Made by a program: the position numbers and the translations under genes. The notes under the pieces are model-generated. The model was given only the letters and a program-made list of their open reading frames with translations, had not been told where the DNA came from and ran no database searches. From Pseudomonadota bacterium (GTDB taxonomy: Bacteria > Pseudomonadota > Gammaproteobacteria > Burkholderiales > Burkholderiaceae_C), in contig JAEZLX010000025.1 in NCBI GenBank assembly GCA_023415035.1, positions 1-22,850 of the forward strand: DNA of 22,850 nt, written 5' to 3'. Numbering within the stretch: the stretch's first letter is position 1; each line of letters opens with the position of its first letter. Positions 1 through 7,854 of the stretch are shown here, in pieces.

Positions 1-1380
1 GGACAGCAGTTGGCGCGCCTCCGCTTCGTCGGCGGGACAGGCCATGGCCATGTTGGGGATGCAGCGCACGAAGGCGATGTCGTAGGCGCCGGCATGGGTC
101 GCGCCATCGGCGCCGACGATGCCGGCACGGTCGAGCGCGAACACCACCGGCAGGTTCTGCAGGGCCACGTCGTGGATGAGCTGGTCGTAGGCACGCTGCA
201 GGAAGGTGGAATAGATCGCCACCACCGGCTTCATGCCCTCGCAGGCCAGGCCACCGGCAAAGGTGACGGCGTGCTGCTCGGCGATGCCGACGTCGAAGTA
301 GCGCCCCGGGAAGCGCTTGTGGAATTCGACCATGCCCGAGCCTTCGCGCATGGCTGGCGTGATGCCCACCAGCCTGGTATCGGCCTCGGCCATGTCGCAC
401 AGCCATTGACCGAACACCTGCGTGAACGTGGGTTTGGGCGGTGCGGCCGGCTTGACCAGTCCCACCTTGGGATCGAACTTGCCGGGGCCATGGTAGGCCA
501 CCGGATCGGCCTCGGCCAGCTTGTAGCCCTGGCCCTTCTTCGTGACGACGTGCAGGAACTGCGGACCGTCGCCCTTGTCCATAAGCTGGCGGATGTTCTC
601 CAGCGTCGGGACCAGCGAATCGAGGTCGTGGCCGTCAATGGGACCGACATAGTTGAAGCCGAACTGTTCGAACAGCGTGGCCGGCACGACCATGCCCTTG
701 GCATGCTCTTCCAGGCGTTTGGCCAGCTCGAACAGCGGCGGCGCGCCTTTCAGCACCGTCTTGCCCACGTTCTTGGCCGCCGCATAGAAGCGGCCGCTCA
801 TGAGTTGCGCCAGGTAGCGGTTGAGCGCCCCCACCGGCGGCGAGATCGACATGTCGTTGTCGTTGAGCACCACCAGCAGGCGGCCGTCCTCGACACCGGC
901 GTTGTTCAGCGCCTCGAACGCCATGCCGGCCGTCATGGCGCCATCGCCGATGATGGCCACGGCGTTGCGGCTCTCGCCCTTCATCTTCGCGGCCAGGGCC
1001 ATGCCCAGCGCGGCCGATATGCTGGTGGACGAATGCGCGGTGCCGAAGGTGTCGTACTCGCTCTCGTCACGGCGCGGGAAACCGCTGATGCCGCCGAGCT
1101 GGCGCAGGGTGTCCATGCGGTCGCGCCGGCCGGTCAGGATCTTGTGGGGGTAGGTCTGGTGCCCCACGTCCCACACCAGCCGGTCCTCCGGTGTGTTGAA
1201 GACATAGTGCAGCGCGATGGTCAGCTCCACCGTGCCCAGGTTGGAGCTGAGGTGGCCACCCGTGCGCGAGACGCTGTCCAGCACGAAGGCGCGCAACTCC
1301 TTGGCCAGCGCGGGAAGCTGCTGGCGCGTGAGGCGCCGCAGGTCGGCGGGGGAATCGATCGAGGACAACAGGGAGCTCAT
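1..1380 (-). CDS. dxs: 1-deoxy-D-xylulose-5-phosphate synthase, C-terminus outside window
   Basis: Thiamine-diphosphate enzyme that condenses pyruvate with glyceraldehyde 3-phosphate to give DXP, the first step of the cytosolic MEP pathway to isoprenoid precursors. The protein starts MSSLLSSIDSPADLRRL and 460 codons are visible. The family is usually 620-640 residues, so roughly the last quarter, containing the C-terminal transketolase domain, lies beyond base 1. Visible signatures are SRTGGHLSSNLG near residue 40, DVGHQTYPHKILTGR near 72-86, the ThDP-binding GDGAMTAGMAFEALNNAG near 145-162, LNDNDMSISP, and the pyrimidine-binding segment GIAEQHAVTFAGGLA. It lies 20 bases downstream of ispA on the same strand, so it is very likely the last gene of an xseB-ispA-dxs operon. 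No strong Shine-Dalgarno precedes the ATG, which fits translation as part of an operon. The identification is very secure; only the 3' end is missing. Confidence 0.97.
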   Translation of the reverse strand, partial: MSSLLSSIDSPADLRRLTRQQLPALAKELRAFVLDSVSRTGGHLSSNLGTVELTIALHYVFNTPEDRLVWDVGHQTYPHKILTGRRDRMDTLRQLGGISGFPRRDESEYDTFGTAHSSTSISAALGMALAAKMKGESRNAVAIIGDGAMTAGMAFEALNNAGVEDGRLLVVLNDNDMSISPPVGALNRYLAQLMSGRFYAAAKNVGKTVLKGAPPLFELAKRLEEHAKGMVVPATLFEQFGFNYVGPIDGHDLDSLVPTLENIRQLMDKGDGPQFLHVVTKKGQGYKLAEADPVAYHGPGKFDPKVGLVKPAAPPKPTFTQVFGQWLCDMAEADTRLVGITPAMREGSGMVEFHKRFPGRYFDVGIAEQHAVTFAGGLACEGMKPVVAIYSTFLQRAYDQLIHDVALQNLPVVFALDRAGIVGADGATHAGAYDIAFVRCIPNMAMACPADEAEARQLLS

Positions 1381-1400
1381 GGTGTGGGGCGTATGTCGTT

Positions 1401-2315
1401 TCAGTGCGAACGGCGGCCGACCCAGTCGGCCAGCGCGTGCAGCAGCGCCGTCGAAGGCAGACCGCTGTCATCCAACGCCTGGTGGGCCCGGGCGATCACC
1501 GCGTCGGCGTATCGCTGCGCAGCCTCCAGGCCCATCAGGGACACGTAGGTCGGCTTGTCGGCCGCGGCGTCCTTGCCGGCGGTCTTGCCCAGCGTCTGGG
1601 AATCGGCCGTCACGTCGAGCACGTCGTCGACCACCTGGAACGCCAGACCGATGCAGGCCCCGAATTCGGACAGGCAGCCCAGCTGGTGCGCGTCGGGTTG
1701 CGCGGTGGCCGCACCCATCTCGACACTGGCCTGCAGCAGCGCGCCGGTCTTGAGGCGGTGCATCGCCTCCAGCGAAGGCTGGTCGAGCGCGATGCCCACG
1801 CTGGCCAGATCGATGGCCTGGCCACCGGCCATGCCGCCCACACCGGCAGCGCGTGCGAGCAGGCGGCACAGCCGCGCCGCCATGGCATCGGACACCGAGC
1901 CGTCATCGGGCACGAGCAGCTCGAACGCGAGCGCCTGCAGCGCGTCGCCGGCCAGCAGGGCCTGTGCCTCCCCGTAGCGCACGTGCACGGTGGGCTTGCC
2001 ACGGCGCAGCACATCGTTGTCCATGCAGGGCATGTCGTCATGCACGAGCGAATAGGCGTGGATCAACTCGACCGCGCACGCGGCCCGCATGGCAGCCTGC
2101 CGGCTGCCACCCAGGGCTTCGCTGGTGGCCAGCACCAGCAGCGGACGCAGGCGCTTGCCGCCATCGAGCACGGCGTAGCGCATGGCTTCGCCGAGGGCCG
2201 CCGGCGTGTCGGCCGGCACCCAGGTTTCGAGCGCGCGCTCCACATCGGCCTGACGCTCGCGCCGCCATGCATCCAGGCTTGCGGTTGGGGCCGGAGAGAA
2301 AACAGGTTCGTTCAA
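1401..2315 (-). CDS. ispA: Polyprenyl synthetase, farnesyl diphosphate synthase type
   Basis: Builds farnesyl (or geranyl) diphosphate from isopentenyl and dimethylallyl diphosphates, downstream of the MEP pathway that its neighbour dxs starts. The 304-residue length is normal for IspA. Motifs visible are GGKRLRP at about 52-58, the first Asp-rich motif HDDMPCMDND at about 92-101, KTGALLQAS, and the second Asp-rich motif DDVLD near 229. The Asp residues bind the magnesium-diphosphate. The frame stays open upstream into xseB. I chose the TTG at 2313-2315 because it overlaps the xseB stop codon as TTGA, the usual coupling arrangement, and gives a family-typical N-terminus. The next in-frame ATG falls inside conserved sequence. 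Chain length of the product (C15 against C10 or C20) is inferred from synteny, not proven. Confidence 0.95.
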   Translation of the reverse strand: MNEPVFSPAPTASLDAWRRERQADVERALETWVPADTPAALGEAMRYAVLDGGKRLRPLLVLATSEALGGSRQAAMRAACAVELIHAYSLVHDDMPCMDNDVLRRGKPTVHVRYGEAQALLAGDALQALAFELLVPDDGSVSDAMAARLCRLLARAAGVGGMAGGQAIDLASVGIALDQPSLEAMHRLKTGALLQASVEMGAATAQPDAHQLGCLSEFGACIGLAFQVVDDVLDVTADSQTLGKTAGKDAAADKPTYVSLMGLEAAQRYADAVIARAHQALDDSGLPSTALLHALADWVGRRSH

Positions 2316-2563
2316 GGGGCGTCCCAGGGCTTGACCTCGCCCGACTCCAGCACGCGGATCTGCTGCTCGACGGCATCGAGCCGGCTGCGGCAGAAGGCCA
2401 GCAGCTCGCTGCCACGCTGATAGCGGCCGAGCAGCTGGTCCAGCGGCAACTGGCCTGCATCGAGCTGGGACACCAGCTGTTCCAGTTCTTCGAGCGCGGC
2501 CTCGTAGCTTTCCGCCACAGGCGCCTTCGCCGTCTTGGCCTTGGATGGATTCGAGGATGTCAT
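2312..2563 (-). CDS. xseB: Exodeoxyribonuclease VII small subunit
   Basis: Small subunit of exonuclease VII, which binds the large XseA subunit and supports processive degradation of single-stranded DNA. The product is 83 residues, the usual size. It carries the family signature ESYEAALEELEQLVSQL, then LPLDQLLGRYQRGSEL and the C-terminal helix CRSRLDAVEQQI. The ATG at 2561-2563 is chosen because upstream in-frame sequence has no family similarity and an extended start would add about 75 low-complexity residues. Its stop codon overlaps the ispA start by two bases. The xseB-ispA-dxs order is widely conserved in proteobacteria. It is the first gene of the minus-strand operon, and its promoter must lie in the 287-base divergent spacer. 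Confidence 0.93.
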   Translation of the reverse strand: MTSSNPSKAKTAKAPVAESYEAALEELEQLVSQLDAGQLPLDQLLGRYQRGSELLAFCRSRLDAVEQQIRVLESGEVKPWDAP

Positions 2564-2850
2564 GGATGTTCGTGAAGACCCGTGGCCGGCACCGGTCCGG
2601 CCATTGGCTGCATCCGCCGGCAATGGCAGGCGGGTCTGGCATTTTAGCGCCCACCCCCGACCATTCCGCATCACAAAACCCTGTGTGCCTTGCAGATGTA
2701 AGCCCCCCAGCAGGTACAATCCGAGTCTTTTCCAACTGACGGGCCTCACCAGCCCGGAGGGACGCAACACCCGTTTTCCGCGCAGATCGTTCACTCGCTA
2801 AGCGCTTCACCCTGCCCCTTCATAGGGGGAGTCTTTAGGTCAGGACCATC
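2564..2850. promoter_or_regulatory. Divergent spacer between xseB and the Rieske oxygenase gene
   Basis: 287 bases without a gene. On the plus strand, TTGCAG (2690-2695) and TACAAT (2715-2720) are 19 bases apart and could be a sigma-70-type promoter for the Rieske gene; the spacing is long. The transcript would have a leader of about 125 bases. That leader contains a 5-bp stem (CGGGC 2740-2744 with GCCCG 2752-2756) followed by GGAGGGACGCAAC, and a second short hairpin (CCCCT/AGGGG around 2816-2829) just before the gene. I cannot assign it to a known riboswitch class. No obvious promoter for xseB was recognised. Confidence 0.4.
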
Positions 2851-4011
2851 ATGGCTGATTTGAGTCTTCAATTGCAGCAGGCCGCAAGCCAATTGCCGGT
2901 TTCCAGCTATTTCGATGAGGCGCTGTTCCGGCGGGAACTTGAAACGATCTTTCAGCGCGGGCCCCGTTATGTGGGGCACTCCAACGCCGTGCCCGAAGTG
3001 GGCGACTATTTCGCACTGCCCCAGGAGGGCGAAGGCCGCGCACTGGTGCGCACGCCCGAGGGCGTCGAGCTGGTGTCCAACGTGTGCCGCCACCGCCAGG
3101 CGGTGATGCTCAAGGGCCGCGGCAATCTCGGACAGAACGCTCCCGGCCATGCCGGCGGGCACATCGTCTGCCCGCTGCACCGCTGGACCTACAGCGGCGG
3201 CCAGGGCAGCAAGCTCGGCAACCTGCTGGGTGCCCCGCATTTCGCGCACGACCCCTGCCTCGACCTGAACCGCTATGCGCTGCGCGAGTGGAACGGCATG
3301 CTGTTCGAAGACAACGGCCGCGACATCGCCGCCGACCTGGCCGGCATGGGCCCGGCCTCGGTGCTCAACTTCGAGGGCATGGTGCTGGGCCACGTGGAAC
3401 TGCACACCTGCAACTACAACTGGAAGACCTTCATCGAGGTCTATCTCGAGGACTACCACGTCGAGCCCTTCCACCCCGGCCTGGGCAATTTCGTGACCTG
3501 CGACGACCTGCGCTGGGAGTTCAAGCCCGAATTCTCGGTGCAGACCGTGGGCGTGCAGAACCTGCTGTCCAAGTCCGGCAGCCCGGTGTACCAGCGCTGG
3601 CACGACGTACTCATGAAGTACCGCAACGGCGAGCTGCCCGAGCAAGGCGCCATCTGGCTGACCTACTACCCGCACATCATGGTGGAGTGGTATCCGCACG
3701 TGCTCACGGTCTCCACGCTGCACCCGCTGGCTGTGGACAAGACGCTGAACATGGTGGAGTTCTACTACCCCGAGGAAATCGCCGCGTTCGAGCCCGAGTT
3801 CGTCGAGGCCCAGCGCGCCGCCTACATGGAAACCTGCATCGAGGACGACGAGATCGCCGAGCGCATGGACGCGGGCCGCAAGGCCCTGTTCGAGCGCGGC
3901 GACAACGAGGTCGGCCCCTACCAGAGCCCCATGGAAGACGGCATGCAGCACTTCCACGAGTGGTACCGCGCGAAGATGGGCGCCGCGCTCGAGGGCGCCG
4001 GCGCCCGCTGA
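2851..4011 (+). CDS. Rieske non-heme iron oxygenase, alpha-subunit type
   Basis: Predicted ring-hydroxylating or N-demethylating type oxygenase, 386 residues, soluble. The N-terminal Rieske domain has Cys79-x-His81 and Cys107-x2-His110 (CRHR ... CPLHRWTYSGG) for the 2Fe-2S cluster. The catalytic domain has the mononuclear iron site in NWKTFIEVYLEDYHVEPFH: His203 and His208, with an acidic third ligand probably in CIEDDEIAERM near 331-333. The residue three before the first His, which bridges to the neighbouring Rieske centre, is Glu200 rather than the Asp of naphthalene dioxygenase; Glu occurs in some oxygenases such as the carnitine/choline-type enzymes. No small subunit, ferredoxin or reductase gene lies beside it, so its electron donor must be encoded elsewhere. 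The substrate cannot be read from the sequence. An AGGA element lies 7-10 bases before the ATG. Confidence 0.88.
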   Translation: MADLSLQLQQAASQLPVSSYFDEALFRRELETIFQRGPRYVGHSNAVPEVGDYFALPQEGEGRALVRTPEGVELVSNVCRHRQAVMLKGRGNLGQNAPGHAGGHIVCPLHRWTYSGGQGSKLGNLLGAPHFAHDPCLDLNRYALREWNGMLFEDNGRDIAADLAGMGPASVLNFEGMVLGHVELHTCNYNWKTFIEVYLEDYHVEPFHPGLGNFVTCDDLRWEFKPEFSVQTVGVQNLLSKSGSPVYQRWHDVLMKYRNGELPEQGAIWLTYYPHIMVEWYPHVLTVSTLHPLAVDKTLNMVEFYYPEEIAAFEPEFVEAQRAAYMETCIEDDEIAERMDAGRKALFERGDNEVGPYQSPMEDGMQHFHEWYRAKMGAALEGAGAR

Positions 4012-4019
4012 CACGGCAT

Positions 4020-4042
4020 CGCAGCCGGCTGGTCCGGCTGCG
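4020..4042. terminator. Perfect 9-bp hairpin after the Rieske gene, no U-tract
   Basis: CGCAGCCGG (4020-4028) pairs perfectly with CCGGCTGCG (4034-4042) around a 5-base loop, 8 bases after the oxygenase stop codon and 55 bases before the permease start. No T-run follows, so it is not a canonical intrinsic terminator. It could stabilise the 3' end or help partial termination. Confidence 0.4.
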
Positions 4043-4097
4043 GTCACCTTCCACCACGGCCTGACACCCCGCCCACCGACAACCGACGGACGACAAC

Positions 4098-4991
4098 ATG
4101 CAGGCGCTGTGGATGCTCTTGGGCGCGTTCTTCTTTGCCACCATGGGGGTGTGCATCAAGTTCGCGTCGGACGACTTCAACAGCTTCGAGATCGTGGCCT
4201 ATCGGGGCCTGGTCGGCGTCATTTTCCTGTGGTTCTACACGCGCCGCCGGGGCGTTTCGCTGCGCACCCGCGTACCCATGATGCACCTGTGGCGCAGCTT
4301 TGTGGGCACGGTGGCGCTGGTGACCTGGTTCTACTCGATCTCGGTGCTGCCGCTGGCCACGTCGATGACGCTCAACTACATGAGCAGCGTCTGGATCGCC
4401 ACCTTCCTGATCGGCGGCGCCGTGCTGATGCAGGGACTGGGCCGGCCGCTGCTGCAACAAGGACCGCTGTTCCTCACGGTGCTGGCGGGCTTCGCGGGCG
4501 TGGCCATGATGCTGCGCCCCACCCTGGCGCCGGACCAGATGCTCGGCGGCCTGGTCGGCCTGCTTTCGGGCCTGTTTTCGGCTCTGGCCTACCTGCAGGT
4601 GGCGGCACTGGCCCGGGCAGGTGAGCCCGAGAGCCGCACCGTGTTCTATTTCTCTCTCGGTGCCGTGATCGCCGGCGCGGTGGGCATGCTGTACATGGGC
4701 GCCTCGCCATGGCACTGGCCGCAAGCGCTGTGGCTGCTGCCGATCGGCCTGCTGGCCGTGTTCGGCCAGCTGTGCATGACTCGCGCCTACACGCGTGGCG
4801 CGACGATGGTTGTGGCCAACCTGCAGTATTCGGGCATCGTGTTCGCCGGGATCTACAGCATCACCATTTTCGGCGATCGTCTGCCGCTGATCGGCTGGCT
4901 GGGCATGGCGCTGATCGTGCTCAGCGGCGTGGCCGCCACGGTGCTGCGCGCGCGCAAGGTACCCACTGCCCCTGGCGAGGAGCACGGCTGA
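4098..4991 (+). CDS. DMT-superfamily permease with EamA domains
   Basis: Inner-membrane transporter of the drug/metabolite transporter superfamily, 297 residues, with about ten hydrophobic helices arranged as two EamA-type repeats. The first helix is MQALWMLLGAFFFATMGVCIKF; the repeat joint falls near residue 145-150. The second repeat carries TRAYTRGATMVVANLQYSGIVFAGI, and the family-typical ending GMALIVLSGVAATVLRARK is present. The substrate is unknown: members export amino acids, nucleotides or other metabolites. It begins 86 bases after the Rieske gene on the same strand, so they may be partly co-transcribed, though a hairpin separates them. Whether transporter and oxygenase work together is speculation. 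Confidence 0.9.
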   Translation: MQALWMLLGAFFFATMGVCIKFASDDFNSFEIVAYRGLVGVIFLWFYTRRRGVSLRTRVPMMHLWRSFVGTVALVTWFYSISVLPLATSMTLNYMSSVWIATFLIGGAVLMQGLGRPLLQQGPLFLTVLAGFAGVAMMLRPTLAPDQMLGGLVGLLSGLFSALAYLQVAALARAGEPESRTVFYFSLGAVIAGAVGMLYMGASPWHWPQALWLLPIGLLAVFGQLCMTRAYTRGATMVVANLQYSGIVFAGIYSITIFGDRLPLIGWLGMALIVLSGVAATVLRARKVPTAPGEEHG

Positions 4992-5003
4992 AGCCGCCCC
5001 CGG

Positions 5004-5026
5004 CTGTCACCACACTGAAGTGACAG
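5004..5026. terminator. Hairpin downstream of the permease gene, no U-tract
   Basis: CTGTCAC (5004-5010) and GTGACAG (5020-5026) form a 7-bp stem with a 9-base loop, starting 13 bases after the permease stop. CCGG blocks outside it could extend the pairing with a bulge. No T-run follows, so it is either a weak or factor-assisted terminator or an inverted-repeat operator for the kinase gene downstream. Confidence 0.35.
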
Positions 5027-5054
5027 CGCCCGCAAGCCGGCCCGCGGCCGATGG

Positions 5055-5060
5055 TTGACA
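5055..5060 (+). promoter_or_regulatory. TTGACA hexamer upstream of the kinase gene
   Basis: A perfect -35-like TTGACA stands 182 bases before the chosen kinase start, within the 250-base spacer after the permease gene. No convincing -10 hexamer sits 16-18 bases downstream, so promoter function is uncertain. The rest of the spacer is GC-rich and shows nothing else recognisable. Confidence 0.25.
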
Positions 5061-5241
5061 ATTGAAGCATGTACTTCGCACGACCATCCGCCGCCCGCAG
5101 TGCGCCGCACGTGACGGCGGCACCCGCCTTTGCCCCTTTCAGGGTCCGGCCATAACAACTCCTTCACCCATTCACGGCTTTGCCCGGCACGCCGATACCG
5201 CAAGGTACCAGCAGGCATGAGCCTTGCTGTCCAGCGCTGAC

Positions 5242-7854
5242 ATGTCCACCGAACCGCCCGACCTCCCCTCCCTGACCATCGACCGGCACCGCAGCCTGCG
5301 GATGATCAAGTCCATAGCGCTGCTCATGAGCTGCGCGGTCACCGTCCTGCTGGTGCTGGTGCACCTGTCGCTGGACAACCCCTGGGAGACCGTGACAACC
5401 GCCCTGTTCGCCCTGTTCAGTTGGACGTTCTACATGATGCTGGACAGGGTGAGGTCCAAAAACGCCGCCATCTGGCTCGTGGTCTGCACGTTAAGCACTG
5501 CCGTGATGTCGGTGCTGGCCTATGGCTCAGTGCGCACCATGGCCAACTTCCTGTTTGTGGGCACGGTGGCCAGCGCTGGCCTGCTTCTGGGCCGACGCGC
5601 ACTCGTGTGGTGCGTCGTGTCCACGGTGGGTGTACTGGGCCTGCTTACCTTCACCGAAAGCCGGGGCTGGCTGCGCACGCCGGACCTGAGCGTGAGTGCC
5701 GCCGGCTGGCTGACGCAGACGCTCACGCTCGTCATGGTCGCGGTCATCATCTACCACGCCCGCCGACAGCTCGAACTGCAGGCTGACCAGCTGTGCCAGT
5801 CCCTGGAACAGCAGCGCCTGAGCGAGCGGGAACGTGACCGCCACGTCGGGCGGTTCGCCCGGATATTCCAGAACAGTCCGGTGCCGATGGTGGCTCAGTC
5901 CGGAAACGACGGCCTCATCGTGGACGTCAACCCGGCCTTCGAGCGTTGCTACGGCTACCGTCGCGACGAGGTGATCGGCAACTCCGACGTCATGCTCTGG
6001 GGCGACGCCAAAGAGCGGGAGCGCTATCTGGAACGCCTGATGCAAGAGCGACGAGCAGAATTGCAGTCCGTCGTGGGCCGCCGGCGCGACGGCTCGCTTT
6101 TCGACGCGACCATCGCCAGCGAAATGGGCAACGAGGAGGATGAGGACGGGCTGGTCATCACCGTCGTCGCCGACATGACGGAGGAGCGTCGTGCCGTGGA
6201 GCGCCTGCGCCGCTCCGAGGAGCGCTTTGCCAAGGCGTTCAACTTCAGCCCGCTGAACATGAGCATTGTGCGGCTGTCGGACGGGCGTTTTCTGGAAGTC
6301 AGCCAGGCGCTTGATGCGCGCTACGGCATCACGTCGCACGAGCTGCGCGGCCGCACCACCGAGGACATCCGGCTGTGGAACAGCAACGACGAGCGTGAAG
6401 ACCATTTCCGGCAACTCAGGGAAACCGGGCACCTGGATGGCTTCGAACACCGCGTACAGCTGCCTGGCGGCACCATGCTCGACCTGCGGATCTGGGCCGA
6501 GCTGATCGACATCGACGGCGAGCCTTGCGCGCTGACCTGCGCCCTCGACGTCACACGGGAAAAGCACCGCGAGCGCCTGCTGCGCGAGATCGCCGAGGGT
6601 CTGGCGGTGCAGAACAGCAGCGAGTTCTTCGGCGCCATGGTGCGCCACCTGGCCCAGGCCGTCGAAGCCGACCGTGTGATGGTGTGCGAAATGCTGGGCT
6701 CGCAGACGCTGCAGGAGCTGGCAACCTGGCGCGACGGCACGCTGCAGTCGGGACGCTGCTTCGATCTGCGCGGCACTCCCTGCGAGCTGGCAACCATCGA
6801 ACAGGGAACCCTGGCCATCGACTCGCATCTGCAGGAGCACTTTCCGGCATCGGGCTGGATCCGGAAGTCGGGTTTCCATGCATACATGGGCTGCAGCATG
6901 CACGACGAGGACGGCTCCGTCATCGGACTGGTGTCGGCCTACTGGTGCCGACCGCTACCCACCATCAACGACGACGAAGCGCTGTTCTCGATCTTCACCA
7001 GCCGTGCGCATGCCGAGCTGCTGCGCATGCGTCGAGACCGAGAGATCCGCGCGCTCAACGACAGTCTGGAGCGGCGCGTGCAGGAACGCACGGCCGAACT
7101 CAAGAAACTCAATGCCGAGCTCGACTCGTTCGCCTACTCAGTCTCGCACGACCTGAAGTCGCCCCTGCGCTCCATCAACGGCTTCACGCAGCTGTTGCGC
7201 GAGGGCATGGGCGAGCGCATGACCCCCGGTGACTCGATGATGCTGGACCGCGTGGTGGCAGCCACCCATCGCATGGAAGGGCTGATCACCGACCTGCTGG
7301 GGCTGGCACGCGTGAGCCAGGGTGCGCTCATGAGGCAGCGGGTGGACCTGAGCGCGATGGCCCAGGACATCATGGGCCGGCTGCTGGTGCAGCACCCCTC
7401 ACGGCACATCACCGTGCGCATCGAGCCGCGACTGACAGCCTCCTGCGACCCGCGACTGATGGTCATCGCACTGGAGAACCTGCTGAACAACGCCGTCAAG
7501 TACACGCAGGACAAGCCGGAAGCTGCGATCGAGTTCGGCCAGGTGCCCGGCACCGGTACGCCGCAAGAACTGGAGCCCCAGTATTTCGTGCGCGACAACG
7601 GCATGGGCTTCGACATGGCCTGGGCGGACAAGCTGTTCAAGCCGTTCCAGCGGCTGCACATGGCCGGACATCACCCCGAAGGCACGGGCATCGGACTGGC
7701 CACCGTGCGCCGGATCATCGAACGCCATGGCGGCGAGATCAAGGGCGAAGGCCGGCCTGGCGAAGGCGCGGAATTCCGCTTCACGCTGGCACCGCGCCGC
7801 ACGCATGCCGCCATCCCGCTGCTGCTCGTCAGTGATGATGGGCCAGATGACTGA
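5242..7854 (+). CDS. Membrane-anchored PAS-PAS-GAF sensor histidine kinase
   Basis: Sensor kinase of a two-component system, 870 residues from the ATG at 5242. A TTG 18 bases upstream is an alternative start, and neither has a good Shine-Dalgarno. Residues about 22-172 hold six hydrophobic helices forming a membrane sensor module without a large periplasmic loop. Two PAS domains follow (about 203-312 and 325-435), then a GAF-like domain (about 445-590), a short coiled coil (LNDSLERRVQERTAELKKL), and the kinase core. The phospho-acceptor is His636 in SVSHDLKSPLRS. The ATPase domain has the N box ENLLNNAVKY near 745, DNGMGF near 785 and GTGIGLA near 814. The PAS/GAF plus SVSHDLKSPL layout resembles phytochrome-like kinases, but no bilin Cys can be assigned. 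The last 26 bases overlap the convergent ZIP gene, and the tail IPLLLVSDDGPDD resembles the start of a receiver domain. No response-regulator gene is adjacent. Confidence 0.9.
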   Translation: MSTEPPDLPSLTIDRHRSLRMIKSIALLMSCAVTVLLVLVHLSLDNPWETVTTALFALFSWTFYMMLDRVRSKNAAIWLVVCTLSTAVMSVLAYGSVRTMANFLFVGTVASAGLLLGRRALVWCVVSTVGVLGLLTFTESRGWLRTPDLSVSAAGWLTQTLTLVMVAVIIYHARRQLELQADQLCQSLEQQRLSERERDRHVGRFARIFQNSPVPMVAQSGNDGLIVDVNPAFERCYGYRRDEVIGNSDVMLWGDAKERERYLERLMQERRAELQSVVGRRRDGSLFDATIASEMGNEEDEDGLVITVVADMTEERRAVERLRRSEERFAKAFNFSPLNMSIVRLSDGRFLEVSQALDARYGITSHELRGRTTEDIRLWNSNDEREDHFRQLRETGHLDGFEHRVQLPGGTMLDLRIWAELIDIDGEPCALTCALDVTREKHRERLLREIAEGLAVQNSSEFFGAMVRHLAQAVEADRVMVCEMLGSQTLQELATWRDGTLQSGRCFDLRGTPCELATIEQGTLAIDSHLQEHFPASGWIRKSGFHAYMGCSMHDEDGSVIGLVSAYWCRPLPTINDDEALFSIFTSRAHAELLRMRRDREIRALNDSLERRVQERTAELKKLNAELDSFAYSVSHDLKSPLRSINGFTQLLREGMGERMTPGDSMMLDRVVAATHRMEGLITDLLGLARVSQGALMRQRVDLSAMAQDIMGRLLVQHPSRHITVRIEPRLTASCDPRLMVIALENLLNNAVKYTQDKPEAAIEFGQVPGTGTPQELEPQYFVRDNGMGFDMAWADKLFKPFQRLHMAGHHPEGTGIGLATVRRIIERHGGEIKGEGRPGEGAEFRFTLAPRRTHAAIPLLLVSDDGPDD

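Noticed and set aside
2740..2775. c-di-GMP-I riboswitch in the Rieske leader
   Set aside because: Only the GGGACGCAA part is similar. The GGGCAAAC half, the receptor and the second stem are not found.
5217..5240. Seven-codon ATG minigene just before the kinase start as a leader peptide
   Set aside because: It has no Shine-Dalgarno, no regulatory codon bias and no associated hairpin; such short frames are expected by chance.
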